Shown here: positions 6,641 through 14,826 of the stretch, piece after piece
Layout of the letters: the number at the start of each line of letters is the position of its first letter
Numbering within the stretch: the first letter of the stretch is position 1
NCBI GenBank assembly: GCA_045595845.1
Contig: JAZOBF010000033.1
Location: 1 to 32,097 of the forward strand
Direction of reading: 5' to 3'
Length of the DNA stretch: 32,097 bases
From: RGIG3009 sp045595845
Lineage (GTDB): Bacteria > Bacillota > Clostridia > Oscillospirales > Acutalibacteraceae
Notes under the pieces: model-generated
Database searches by the model: none
What the model was told of the DNA's origin: nothing
The model's input: only the letters and a program-made list of their open reading frames with translations
Position numbers and translations under genes: made by a program

Positions 6641-8908
6641 ATGTCTAACCAATCCACTGTCAATCAACTCGAGGAGATTGCACTTCGTATTCGCGAGATG
6701 CGTGAAATACTGGGATACAGTATGCAGAAAATGGCCGATTTGACGGAAGTATCGGAGGAAAACTACCGCTTGTACGAAAGCGGCATAGTCGACCTGCCGT
6801 TCACTTTCCTGCACAAGTGTGCCAAAGTATTCAATTTGGAAATCACAGACTTGCTGGAAGGACACAGCGCGAAACTGTCGGGATATACCGTAACCCGCCG
6901 CGGCAAGGGATTGACCACCGCCAGCGAAGACGGCATCACCATTCAGGATATGGCGCCGATGTTCCGCAAAAAGCTGGCAACACCGTACTGGGTTACCTAT
7001 CAATATTCCGAAGAACTGCAAACCCTGCCTATCCATACCACCACCCACACCGGACAGGAATTTGATTTGGTAATAAAGGGTGCCATGCGTATTAAAGTGG
7101 GTGACCGTGAAGAGGTGCTCCGTGAGGGCGACAGTATATTCTATAAGTCCTCTACTCCCCACGGTATGATCGCCGTAGACGGACAAGACTGCGTGTTTCT
7201 GGCCATGATCATGGCAGACGAAGCAACCGATCAACCGTTGTATATCGGGAAAAGCCAATCCAACACAGCTAACAAACCGTTGCTGTGTGAAAAATTCATT
7301 CAGGCAACTGAGGATGAACGCGGGGCACTCACCGATATCCGTTTCATGGACGAAGAACATTATAACTTCGCCTTCGATACCGTGGATGCGATCGCGCGCC
7401 GCGAACCCGACAAACTGGCCATGGTTCATATTGCGGATGACATGACCGAGAGACGCTTTACCTTTAAGGATATTAAAGACGCCTCCAGTCAAAGTGCCAA
7501 CTACTTTAAATCGCTCGGTATCAAGCGCGGCGACCGCGTCATGTTGGTGCTCAAACGCCATTATCAATTCTGGTTCGCCGTATTAGGTCTGCACAAACTG
7601 GGTGCGATTGCGATTCCCGCAACCAATCAGTTGGTAGAGCACGATTTCACCTATCGATTTACCGCTGCTGATGTCAGTGCCGTTGTGTGTACCGCCGACG
7701 GCGATACCGCACATCAGATTGAACTTGCGGAGCAAACCACCGGTATGAACTTGACCAAGATTTTGGTGGGCGGTGCCCGTGACGGATGGCATTCTTACGA
7801 TGACGAATTCGTGTTGTTCAGCCGCCGCTATCCCCGCAACGACGATGCACCATGCGGCAGTGATCCGATGCTGATGTTATTTACATCCGGAACGACCGGA
7901 TACCCCAAAATGGCGATGCATTCGTATAAGTATGCGTTGGGGCATTATGTCACCGCGAAATATTGGCATCTTTGCGAAACGGATGGTCTGCATTTCACCA
8001 TCTCCGAAACCGGTTGGGGCAAGGCGTTATGGGGTAAGCTCTACGGTCAATGGTTGTGCGAGGGCGCGGTGTTTACCTACGATTTTGATCGGTTTGATGC
8101 CGAAAAGATCCTGCCGATGTTTAAAAAATACAACATTACCACCTTCTGTGCACCACCTACCATGTACCGTATGCTCATTAAACAAGATTTGAGCCGCTAC
8201 GATCTGTCCTCCATTCACCATGCAACTACTGCGGGAGAGGCACTCAATCCCGAGGTGTTCCATCAGTTCGAAAAGGCTACCGGTCTGCAAATCGCAGAGG
8301 GCTTCGGTCAGACGGAAATGACGCTGGGAATTGCCAACCTGCTCGGTACCCGTCTCAAACCCGGTGCCATGGGCAAACCCGTGCCCGGCTACGGCATCGA
8401 TCTGGTGGATGCCGACGGTAACCCCGTGGCAGACGGTGTCAACGGTGAAATCGTTATCCGCACCGATCCCAAGGCAACCTGCGGTGTGTTCTTGGGATAC
8501 TACCGCAACCAAGAGGCAACCGACGGCGTGTGGCATGACGGCATGTATCACACACGCGTCCTTGCCTGGCGCGATCAAGAAGGGTATTACTGGTATGTCG
8601 GCCGTGCGGACGATGTCATCAAATCATCCGGCTACCGTATCGGGCCGTTTGAGATTGAATCCACCATCATGGAACTCCCCTATGTACTGGAATGCGGTGT
8701 GTGTGCCGCCCCCGATGAGGTGCGCGGTCAAGTGGTAAAAGCGTGCATCGTATTAGTGCCCGGCACCGAGGGAACGGAGGCGCTCAAAAAAGAGATCCAG
8801 AGCTATGTCAAGCAACATACTGCGCCCTACAAATATCCTCGAATCGTCGAGTTCCGCACGGAATTGCCCAAGACCATCAGTGGCAAAATTATCCGCAATA
8901 AACTGTGA
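6641..8908 (+). CDS. XRE-HTH / cupin / acyl-CoA ligase fusion, paralogue 1
   Basis: A 755-residue protein with three parts: an XRE-type helix-turn-helix (about 12-72, ending in the typical LEITDLLEG), a cupin barrel (about 128-192, with THTGQEFDLVIKG and STPHGMIAVDG), and an AMP-forming ligase (about 250-755). Ligase motifs are FTSGTTGYPK (414-423), GFGQTEMTLG, YVGRADDVIKSSGYRIGP and a catalytic-lysine motif TISGKIIR (K749). The motif that normally reads HTGD, whose Asp holds the AMP ribose, reads HTRV here (R639, V640), so adenylation may be impaired. The start at 6641 is preferred because GAGGAAAGG lies 9 nt upstream. It probably activates a carboxylate to acyl-CoA, with the front domains sensing a ligand and perhaps binding DNA. 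It is a close tandem paralogue of the gene at 9249 and sits behind the Ile-type T-box. Confidence 0.85.
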   Translation: MSNQSTVNQLEEIALRIREMREILGYSMQKMADLTEVSEENYRLYESGIVDLPFTFLHKCAKVFNLEITDLLEGHSAKLSGYTVTRRGKGLTTASEDGITIQDMAPMFRKKLATPYWVTYQYSEELQTLPIHTTTHTGQEFDLVIKGAMRIKVGDREEVLREGDSIFYKSSTPHGMIAVDGQDCVFLAMIMADEATDQPLYIGKSQSNTANKPLLCEKFIQATEDERGALTDIRFMDEEHYNFAFDTVDAIARREPDKLAMVHIADDMTERRFTFKDIKDASSQSANYFKSLGIKRGDRVMLVLKRHYQFWFAVLGLHKLGAIAIPATNQLVEHDFTYRFTAADVSAVVCTADGDTAHQIELAEQTTGMNLTKILVGGARDGWHSYDDEFVLFSRRYPRNDDAPCGSDPMLMLFTSGTTGYPKMAMHSYKYALGHYVTAKYWHLCETDGLHFTISETGWGKALWGKLYGQWLCEGAVFTYDFDRFDAEKILPMFKKYNITTFCAPPTMYRMLIKQDLSRYDLSSIHHATTAGEALNPEVFHQFEKATGLQIAEGFGQTEMTLGIANLLGTRLKPGAMGKPVPGYGIDLVDADGNPVADGVNGEIVIRTDPKATCGVFLGYYRNQEATDGVWHDGMYHTRVLAWRDQEGYYWYVGRADDVIKSSGYRIGPFEIESTIMELPYVLECGVCAAPDEVRGQVVKACIVLVPGTEGTEALKKEIQSYVKQHTAPYKYPRIVEFRTELPKTISGKIIRNKL

Positions 8909-8916
8909 GATTTTTG

Positions 8917-8945
8917 TTGACAATTGTATATAAAAGTGGTATGAT
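8917..8945 (+). promoter_or_regulatory. Promoter of T-box 3 operon
   Basis: TTGACA (8917-8922), a 17-nt spacer and TATGAT (8940-8945), 11 of 12 matches to consensus. It begins only 8 nt after the stop codon of paralogue 1, with no terminator between, so readthrough from the first unit can also enter leader 3. Confidence 0.8.
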
Positions 8946-8951
8946 TCCATA

Positions 8952-9228
8952 TCATAAAGGCTATGATGGAGTAGGTTTCTGCATATCCCAGTCCCCAGAG
9001 AATTGGCGTTTGGTGCGAGCCATGACAGAAGCAGTAACCGGTCCCTCCGGAGCCGGAAGGAAGAAAGCGTATACCGTGAGTAGACCCTTCACGCGTCAGC
9101 TGCGTCAGTGCTTAGGGTGTGTTAGCACCAATGAGGGGTATCTGTTGCGAGACAGATGCAATTTGAGTGGTACCGCGGGCTTATTACGGCTCGTCTCAAG
9201 GAATCATTTTTCTTTGAGGCGAGTTTTT
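8952..9228 (+). promoter_or_regulatory. T-box riboswitch 3 (predicted tRNA-Val, GTC specifier)
   Basis: Stem I can be closed by GGCT (8959-8962) with AGCC (9051-9054) and by GGAG (8968-8971) with CTCC (9045-9048); CTGC pairs with GCAG above the specifier loop. The loop strand reads TAACCGGTCC, with GTC (9041-9043), a valine codon, at the expected place. The T-box core TGGTACCGCG is at 9168-9177. The terminator arms CTCGTCTCAAGG (9190-9201) and CTTTGAGGCGAG (9212-9223) are followed by five U. It controls paralogue 2 and the oxidoreductase and dehydrogenase genes. The 340-nt gap between genes is fully accounted for by this promoter and leader. Confidence 0.9.
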
Positions 9229-9248
9229 ATTATTTGTGAGGTGCCCCC

Positions 9249-11540
9249 ATGGACAGCATAATGGCAGGTATTGATTATAAAATCCAAGAAGTAGCCAACC
9301 GTATTCGTGAACTGCGACAAATCAGCGGCTTTAGTGTCGAGGAAATGGCACAGCGTACCGATGTCTCGGTAGACGAGTACCTGCAGTACGAAAACGGCAG
9401 TCGCAACATGAGCATTGCCTTTATGTATCGGTGCGTGCTCATCTTCGGCGTGGACTTTTCCGACCTGCTTGAGGGACGCAGTCCGAAACTGCGTTCCTAT
9501 GCCTTAACCCGCAAAGGTGACGGTCAACGCATCGAGGAAGCACATCACATGGTCGGCTATAACTTGGCCGCCGATTTCCGCAACCGCATTGCGCTGCCGC
9601 TGTACATGGAACTCGCCTACCGCCCGGGCTCGGAATTTGAGGATATTCAACTGGTTACCCATGAAGGTCAGGAATGCGATATCGTCATTCGCGGGCATAT
9701 GCGTATCCAAATCGGCGGAAACACGGAAGTTCTGCATCCCGGTGATTGTATTTATTACGATTCGGGTACGCCGCACGGTATGATTGCGGTAGACGGCGAG
9801 GATTGCGCCTTTTACGCCATCGTGTTGTCTAATTCGGCAGCGCGCGAAGGCGAGCAAGCCGCCGCCGTGGTGACACCCGCCTCGAACAAACAAGTGGCAG
9901 ACGACGAACACCGCATTTACCGTAACTTTATTGTCCCCACCGAAGATGAGCAGGGTAACCTGACCGCCATTGCGTTTAAAAACGAGGAAACCTTTAACTT
10001 TGCATTTGATGTTGTCGATGCTCTCGGTCGCTCAAAACCAAACCGCCGCGCCATGTTGCATGTGACGGAGGACGGTACGGAGCGCACCTTTACCTTTGCG
10101 GATATGAAAAAAGAATCCGCCCGCGCCGCCAACTATTTTAAGGCGATGGGCATCAAGCGCGGTGACCGCGTGATGTTGGTGCTCAAGCGCCATTATCAGT
10201 TCTGGTTTGCCGTTTTAGGTCTGCATAAGTTAGGTGCGGTTGCCATTCCCGCGACCAACCAACTGCTGGCAAAAGATTTTGCGTATCGTTTCCAAGCGGC
10301 GGATGTCCGCGCGATTCTGTGTACCGCCGACGGCGATACCGCCGATGCCGTGGATGAGGCCGCCCGTCAGTATCCCGCGCTCGCCCATAAAATTTTGGTG
10401 GGCGGCAGTCGTGACGGTTGGCACGATTTCAACGATGAATACCCCTTATACAGCAGTCATTATGCCCGAAAAGAAGACGCACCTTGCGGCAGTGATCCCA
10501 TGTTGATGTTCTTCACCTCCGGCACCTCGGGATATCCGAAACTGGCTGCGCACAATTATAAATACCCGCTCGGGCATTTTATCACCGCCAAATACTGGCA
10601 TGGTGTGCGTCCCGACGGTTTGCATCTCACCATTTCGGATACCGGTTGGGCGAAATCTATGTGGGGAAAGCTCTACGGTCAGTGGCTGTGTGAAGCCGGT
10701 CTCTTTGTATATGACTTTGACCGTTTTGATGCCGAAAAGATTTTGCCTCAATTTGCCAAATACGGTATCACGACTTTGTGTGCTCCGCCCACCATGTACC
10801 GCATGCTGGCAAAACAGGATTTAAGTCGGTTTGACTTATCCTCCATCAAGCATGCTTCTACGGCAGGCGAAGCACTCAACCCCGAGGTTTACCGACAATT
10901 CCAAAAAGCAACGGGACTCGATATCATGGAAGGCTTCGGTCAATCCGAAAGCACGCTGATCATCGGCAATCTTGTCGGTCAAGATCACAAACTCGGCTCC
11001 ATGGGCAAACCTGTTCCGCTTTACAATGTCCTACTGTTGGATGCGGACGGCAATCCCGTGGATACCGGTGAAACCGGCGAAATTTGTATTGACATTTCGA
11101 ACGGTCTTCCTTGCGGTCTGAGCTTCGCGTACGAAGGAAGCCCCGATGTCACCGCCGAAACCTGGCGTGACGGTTTCTATCACACAGGCGACCTCGCGTG
11201 GAAAGACGAAGACGGCTTCTACTGGTATGTGGGGCGCGCCGACGATGTTATCAAATCCTCCGGCTACCGCATCGGGCCGTTTGAGATTGAAAATGTCATC
11301 ATGGAACTCCCCTATGTGCTGGAATGCGGCGTTTCCGCCGCACCCGATGAGGTGCGCGGTCAGGTTGTCAAGGCTTCTATCGTGTTGGTAAAAGACTTTA
11401 AAGGCACCGACGAGTTGCGCAAGCAGATTCAAGACTATGTCAAATCGCGTACCGCGCCGTATAAATATCCCCGTATTGTGGAGTTCCGCGACAGTCTTCC
11501 GAAAACTACCAGCGGTAAGATCATCAGAAAGCAGTTGTAA
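9249..11540 (+). CDS. XRE-HTH / cupin / acyl-CoA ligase fusion, paralogue 2
   Basis: A 763-residue protein with the same layout as the gene at 6641: XRE helix-turn-helix (about 14-76), cupin (about 120-198, with THEGQECDIVIRG and GTPHGMIAVDG) and AMP-forming ligase (about 255-763). Unlike paralogue 1, all core ligase motifs are intact: FTSGTSGYPK, GFGQSESTL, HTGD (D648), YVGRADDVIKSSGYRIGP and TTSGKIIR (K757). It should make an acyl-CoA from a carboxylate, ATP and CoA. Because the operon continues with a 2-oxoacid:ferredoxin oxidoreductase, the acyl-CoA is probably the substrate or product of that enzyme; isobutyrate is my guess from the Val-type leader. A GAGGTG site lies 6 nt before ATG 9249; ATG 9261 is a weaker alternative. 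The HTH may let the enzyme act as a regulator too, but no target is shown. Confidence 0.87.
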   Translation: MDSIMAGIDYKIQEVANRIRELRQISGFSVEEMAQRTDVSVDEYLQYENGSRNMSIAFMYRCVLIFGVDFSDLLEGRSPKLRSYALTRKGDGQRIEEAHHMVGYNLAADFRNRIALPLYMELAYRPGSEFEDIQLVTHEGQECDIVIRGHMRIQIGGNTEVLHPGDCIYYDSGTPHGMIAVDGEDCAFYAIVLSNSAAREGEQAAAVVTPASNKQVADDEHRIYRNFIVPTEDEQGNLTAIAFKNEETFNFAFDVVDALGRSKPNRRAMLHVTEDGTERTFTFADMKKESARAANYFKAMGIKRGDRVMLVLKRHYQFWFAVLGLHKLGAVAIPATNQLLAKDFAYRFQAADVRAILCTADGDTADAVDEAARQYPALAHKILVGGSRDGWHDFNDEYPLYSSHYARKEDAPCGSDPMLMFFTSGTSGYPKLAAHNYKYPLGHFITAKYWHGVRPDGLHLTISDTGWAKSMWGKLYGQWLCEAGLFVYDFDRFDAEKILPQFAKYGITTLCAPPTMYRMLAKQDLSRFDLSSIKHASTAGEALNPEVYRQFQKATGLDIMEGFGQSESTLIIGNLVGQDHKLGSMGKPVPLYNVLLLDADGNPVDTGETGEICIDISNGLPCGLSFAYEGSPDVTAETWRDGFYHTGDLAWKDEDGFYWYVGRADDVIKSSGYRIGPFEIENVIMELPYVLECGVSAAPDEVRGQVVKASIVLVKDFKGTDELRKQIQDYVKSRTAPYKYPRIVEFRDSLPKTTSGKIIRKQL

Positions 11541-11543
11541 TGT

Positions 11544-12215
11544 ATGGACCACAAACGCTTAACCTTGTTTGCCGGCCACTACGGCAGCGGAAAAACCAAT
11601 ATTGCCGTTAACTACGCCATACAATTAGCACGGGACGGTCTTTCGGTGTGTATTGCGGATTTGGATATTGTCAATCCGTATTTCCGTACCGCCGACAGCG
11701 TAAAGGAACTGACAAAAGCAGGTGTGGACTTGATTTCCCCGCAATTTGCCAATTCCAATGTTGATTTGCCCGCCTTGCCTGCGGAAGCGTATGCCTTGGT
11801 ACAGGATACCGCACGGTATGCGGTGATGGATATCGGCGGAGATGACCGCGGCGCATACGCGCTCGGCCGCTATGCACCGTATATTAAAAAAGAGAATAAC
11901 CACCGCATGGTGTTTGTGGCAAATGCCAGCCGCCCGCTCACTCGTACGGCGGCAGACGCTCTGGAAGTCATGCGGGAAATCGAAGCCGCTTGCGGTCTTT
12001 CGTTCACCTGCATCGTCAATAATACCAATTTGGCATCCGAAACCACCCCCGAAACCGTATTACACTCTCTTCCCTACATAGAGGAATTGTCTGCGTTGTC
12101 CGGCTTGCCCGTTTGGTTTCACGCCGTCAAAGAGGATATCGCACCCGCGTTATCCGATATACTGAATACGGTATTCCCCCTGCATTTGCAGGACAAATAT
12201 TTCGATCTACCTTAG
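11544..12215 (+). CDS. ParA/MinD-like P-loop ATPase of the oxidoreductase operon
   Basis: A 223-residue cytoplasmic P-loop NTPase. The Walker A motif is GHYGSGKTN (11-19), followed by a strand CIADLDIVNPYFRT with the Asp pair typical of the SIMIBI (ParA/MinD/CobQ) class, and a Walker B-like strand YAVMDIGGDDRG. The substrate and partner are not evident. It lies 3 nt after the ligase stop and 10 nt before the ferredoxin subunit, firmly inside the operon, so its job is probably linked to the oxidoreductase, for example cofactor or cluster delivery or a conformational activation step. That is inference from position. No strong ribosome-binding site is seen; translation may be coupled to the ligase gene. 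Confidence 0.75.
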   Translation: MDHKRLTLFAGHYGSGKTNIAVNYAIQLARDGLSVCIADLDIVNPYFRTADSVKELTKAGVDLISPQFANSNVDLPALPAEAYALVQDTARYAVMDIGGDDRGAYALGRYAPYIKKENNHRMVFVANASRPLTRTAADALEVMREIEAACGLSFTCIVNNTNLASETTPETVLHSLPYIEELSALSGLPVWFHAVKEDIAPALSDILNTVFPLHLQDKYFDLP

Positions 12216-12225
12216 GAGGATTCCC

Positions 12226-12432
12226 ATGGCAAAAGTAATATTCCGAACCGATTTTTGCAAAGGGTGCGGTCTTTGCGTCAACGCCTGTCCGAAAGGCTGT
12301 TTGACCATTGCCGCCGACATGATTAACAAAAAAGGATATTCCCCCGCCGTGATGATTGCACAAGAGAAGTGCATCGGTTGCGCGTTCTGCGCCACCATGT
12401 GCCCTGACTGCATCATTACTGTGGAACGGTAA
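12226..12432 (+). CDS. korD: 2-oxoacid:ferredoxin oxidoreductase, delta (ferredoxin) subunit
   Basis: A 68-residue protein with two classical [4Fe-4S] motifs: Cys 11, 14, 17 and 21, and Cys 49, 52, 55 and 59, each followed by Pro at the last Cys. It is the electron-transfer subunit of four-subunit 2-oxoacid:ferredoxin oxidoreductases, carrying electrons between the TPP subunit and external ferredoxin. TAGGAGG lies 5-6 nt before the start. It is followed after 13 nt by the alpha subunit, in the usual delta-alpha-beta-gamma order. Confidence 0.92.
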   Translation: MAKVIFRTDFCKGCGLCVNACPKGCLTIAADMINKKGYSPAVMIAQEKCIGCAFCATMCPDCIITVER

Positions 12433-12445
12433 GGAGGCAAATACA

Positions 12446-13507
12446 ATGGCAGAAAGAGTTTTAATGAAAGGAAACGAGGCGATTGCGGAAGCCGCCATCC
12501 GTGCCGGTTGCCGACACTATTTCGGGTATCCCATCACGCCTCAGACGGAGATCGCCGCTTACATGGCAAAGAAAATGCCCAAAATCGGCGGCGTATTTCT
12601 GCAAGCAGAGAGTGAAGTCGCTTCGATTAATATGGTCTATGGTGCCGCCGCCGCGGGTGTGCGCGTCATGACCTCTTCATCCAGCCCCGGCATCTCGCTG
12701 AAGGCAGAAGGACTCAGCTATCTCGCCGGTTCGGATATTCCCGCCCTCGTTGTCAATGTTCAGCGCGGCGGTCCCGGCCTCGGTGGTATTCAGCCGTCAC
12801 AATCGGATTATTTCCAAGCTACCAAAGGCGGCGGACACGGTGATTATCGCATGATCGTGCTGGCTCCCGCCTCCGACCAGGAAATGGCCAGTCTGACCAT
12901 CAAAGGCTTTAATCTCGCCGATAAGTATCTGATGACTGCCATGATTTTGGCGGACGGCACTATCGGTCAGATGATGGAGCCGATCTCCTTTGAGGACGCC
13001 GAGATCGAAACATATGAAAAACCGTGGGCATTGACGGGTACCGCGTGCAAACGCCCACATAATGTTGTCAATTCCCTGTACTTACAGCCCGATCAGCTCG
13101 AAGCCAAGAACTTCGAACGCTATCAACGGTATCAGCTCATCGAAGAAAACGAAGCCATGTGGGAAGAATACGAGATGCAAGACGCGGAATATTGCGTAGT
13201 TGCTTTCGGTATCGCCGCCCGTGTTGCCAAAAATGCGGTGGTTGCCGCCCGCGCGGAAGGTATCAAAGTGGGATTGATTCGGCCCATTACCCTGTGGCCG
13301 TTCCCGAACAAGCCGCTCGCCGCAGCCGCCGACAAAGTGAAAGCGTTTATCAGCGTAGAGTTGAGCATGGGACAGATGATTGAAGATATTCGGTTGGCAA
13401 CCGGTTGTCGGAAGCCCGTCTCCCTGTGTAACCGTTGCGGCGGTATGATTCCCAGCCCCGACGAGGTGCTGGAGGCCATCCGCAACGCTCAGAAAGGAGA
13501 GTGCTGA
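12446..13507 (+). CDS. korA: 2-oxoacid:ferredoxin oxidoreductase, alpha subunit (VOR/KOR type)
   Basis: A 353-residue alpha subunit. The N-terminal pyrimidine-binding domain shows the family signature KGNEAIAEAAIRAG and YPITPQTEIAAYMA, then the QAESEVASINMVYGAAAAG and TSSSSPGISLKAEGLSYLAG segments. The C-terminal part has the transketolase-C-like domain (about 245-345). With the other three subunits it interconverts a 2-oxoacid plus CoA with acyl-CoA, CO2 and reduced ferredoxin. Its size and subunit order match the 2-oxoglutarate and branched-chain (VorB) type; the leucine-dehydrogenase gene downstream favours branched-chain 2-oxoacids. The start at 12446 is preferred over in-frame upstream codons because AAGGAGG lies 8 nt before it and the upstream codons overlap korD. 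Confidence 0.9.
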   Translation: MAERVLMKGNEAIAEAAIRAGCRHYFGYPITPQTEIAAYMAKKMPKIGGVFLQAESEVASINMVYGAAAAGVRVMTSSSSPGISLKAEGLSYLAGSDIPALVVNVQRGGPGLGGIQPSQSDYFQATKGGGHGDYRMIVLAPASDQEMASLTIKGFNLADKYLMTAMILADGTIGQMMEPISFEDAEIETYEKPWALTGTACKRPHNVVNSLYLQPDQLEAKNFERYQRYQLIEENEAMWEEYEMQDAEYCVVAFGIAARVAKNAVVAARAEGIKVGLIRPITLWPFPNKPLAAAADKVKAFISVELSMGQMIEDIRLATGCRKPVSLCNRCGGMIPSPDEVLEAIRNAQKGEC

Positions 13508-13509
13508 AC

Positions 13510-14268
13510 ATGGCCGTTGTATTTGAAAGACCAAAAGCATTAGCCGATATGCCTTTGCACTACTGCCCCGGTTGCCCGCACGGCATCATCCATCGACTGG
13601 TTGCAGAAGCCATGGACGAGTTGGGTATTGAGGGAACCGCTATCGGTGTGGCACCCGTTGGGTGTGCCGTTATGGCATACGATTATTTCACCTGTGACAT
13701 GATCGAATCCGCGCACGGCAGAGCCCCTGCCGTCGCCACCGGTATCAAGCGTTCCCGTCCGGATAACATCGTGTTCACCTATCAAGGTGACGGCGACCTC
13801 GCCTCCATCGGTATGGCGGAAACGGTACACAGCGCCGCCCGAAACGAAAACATTACCGTGTTTTTCGTCAACAACGCCATTTACGGTATGACGGGCGGTC
13901 AGATGGCCCCCACTTCCCTGCCCGGTCAGGTCACGCAAACTTCCCCCTACGGCCGTGATGTCAAGCATTGCGGTTGGCCGATCCGTGTCAGCGAAATGCT
14001 CGCCACGCTCGAAGGCCCCGAGTACATCACCCGCGTAGCGGTGAACAATGTCAAGAATGTCAAAAACGCTAAAAAGGCGATTAAGAAGGCGTTCCGGAAT
14101 CAAATCGAGGGCAAGGGATTCTCGCTTGTTGAGATCGTATCCGCGTGTCCCACTAACTGGGGTATGACGCCCGAGCAGGCACTCCAATGGGTGGAAAGCG
14201 ATATGCTGCCGTATTATCCTCTCGGCGTGTACAAAGACCGCTCTGCCGAAAAGGAGGAACAGGCATGA
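13510..14268 (+). CDS. korB: 2-oxoacid:ferredoxin oxidoreductase, beta (TPP-binding) subunit
   Basis: A 252-residue beta subunit that binds thiamine pyrophosphate. The TPP motif starts at GDGD (93-96) and ends at NN (121-122), followed by YGMTGGQMAPTS, which is diagnostic for this family. CPGC (19-22) near the N-terminus is also typical. The subunit carries the catalytic decarboxylation or carboxylation chemistry on the 2-oxoacid. It starts 2 nt after the korA stop, with AAAGGAG just upstream, and overlaps the gamma subunit gene by 4 nt (ATGA). Substrate preference cannot be read directly from the motifs. Confidence 0.92.
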   Translation: MAVVFERPKALADMPLHYCPGCPHGIIHRLVAEAMDELGIEGTAIGVAPVGCAVMAYDYFTCDMIESAHGRAPAVATGIKRSRPDNIVFTYQGDGDLASIGMAETVHSAARNENITVFFVNNAIYGMTGGQMAPTSLPGQVTQTSPYGRDVKHCGWPIRVSEMLATLEGPEYITRVAVNNVKNVKNAKKAIKKAFRNQIEGKGFSLVEIVSACPTNWGMTPEQALQWVESDMLPYYPLGVYKDRSAEKEEQA

Positions 14269-14804
14269 AAACGACACAGATGCTCATCGCCGGTTTCGGC
14301 GGTCAAGGGATTTTGTTCGCCGGTAAATTCTTGGCGTATAAAGGTTTGACGGAAGACTTGCAAGTATCGTGGTTGCCGTCCTACGGCCCCGAGATGCGTG
14401 GCGGCACCGCCAACTGTAATGTTATTCTGTCGGATACACCGGTAGGCTCCCCCATCATCACCACTCCCGATGTGTTGATCGCCATGAACCTGCCGTCCTT
14501 GCAAAAATATGAGGATACCGTTGTTCCAGGCGGTCAAATCTATGTGGATTCTTCTCTCATTCATGAGAAAGTCACCCGCACCGATGTGGATGTGTTCTAC
14601 ATACCTGCCACGCAGATGGCAAAGGAAGCACAAATTCCCACGCTTGCCAACATGATCATTGTCGGTCACTTGTTGGAGAACCACCCCGAACTGAGTTTTG
14701 CCGGTACCGATGCAGTTGTTACGAAATTGGTTCCCGCGAAAAAAGCCGCCCTTGTCGAGTTGAATATGAAAGCGCTCAACATGGGAAAACAGTATAAACA
14801 ATAA
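14265..14804 (+). CDS. korC: 2-oxoacid:ferredoxin oxidoreductase, gamma subunit
   Basis: A 179-residue gamma subunit, recognised by the N-terminal IAGFGGQGILFAGKFLA segment, WLPSYGPEMRGGTANC and the SPIITTPDVLIAMN strand. This subunit completes the CoA- and 2-oxoacid-binding part of the enzyme. The ATG overlaps the korB stop (ATGA), and AAGGAGG lies upstream, so translation is coupled. Length is normal for the family. It is followed after 22 nt by the amino acid dehydrogenase. Confidence 0.92.
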   Translation: MKTTQMLIAGFGGQGILFAGKFLAYKGLTEDLQVSWLPSYGPEMRGGTANCNVILSDTPVGSPIITTPDVLIAMNLPSLQKYEDTVVPGGQIYVDSSLIHEKVTRTDVDVFYIPATQMAKEAQIPTLANMIIVGHLLENHPELSFAGTDAVVTKLVPAKKAALVELNMKALNMGKQYKQ

Positions 14805-14826
14805 TTAGATATAGGAGGAAATTCAC

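Noticed and set aside
5982..9228. T-boxes as leaders of aminoacyl-tRNA synthetase genes
   Set aside because: The genes directly behind them are a LeuA-like protein and HTH-cupin-ligase fusions; none contains synthetase catalytic or anticodon-binding domains.
8905..9261. A 118-codon plus-strand frame between the two ligase paralogues
   Set aside because: It runs through the promoter, stem I, T-box core and terminator of leader 3, which explain the sequence better than a protein.
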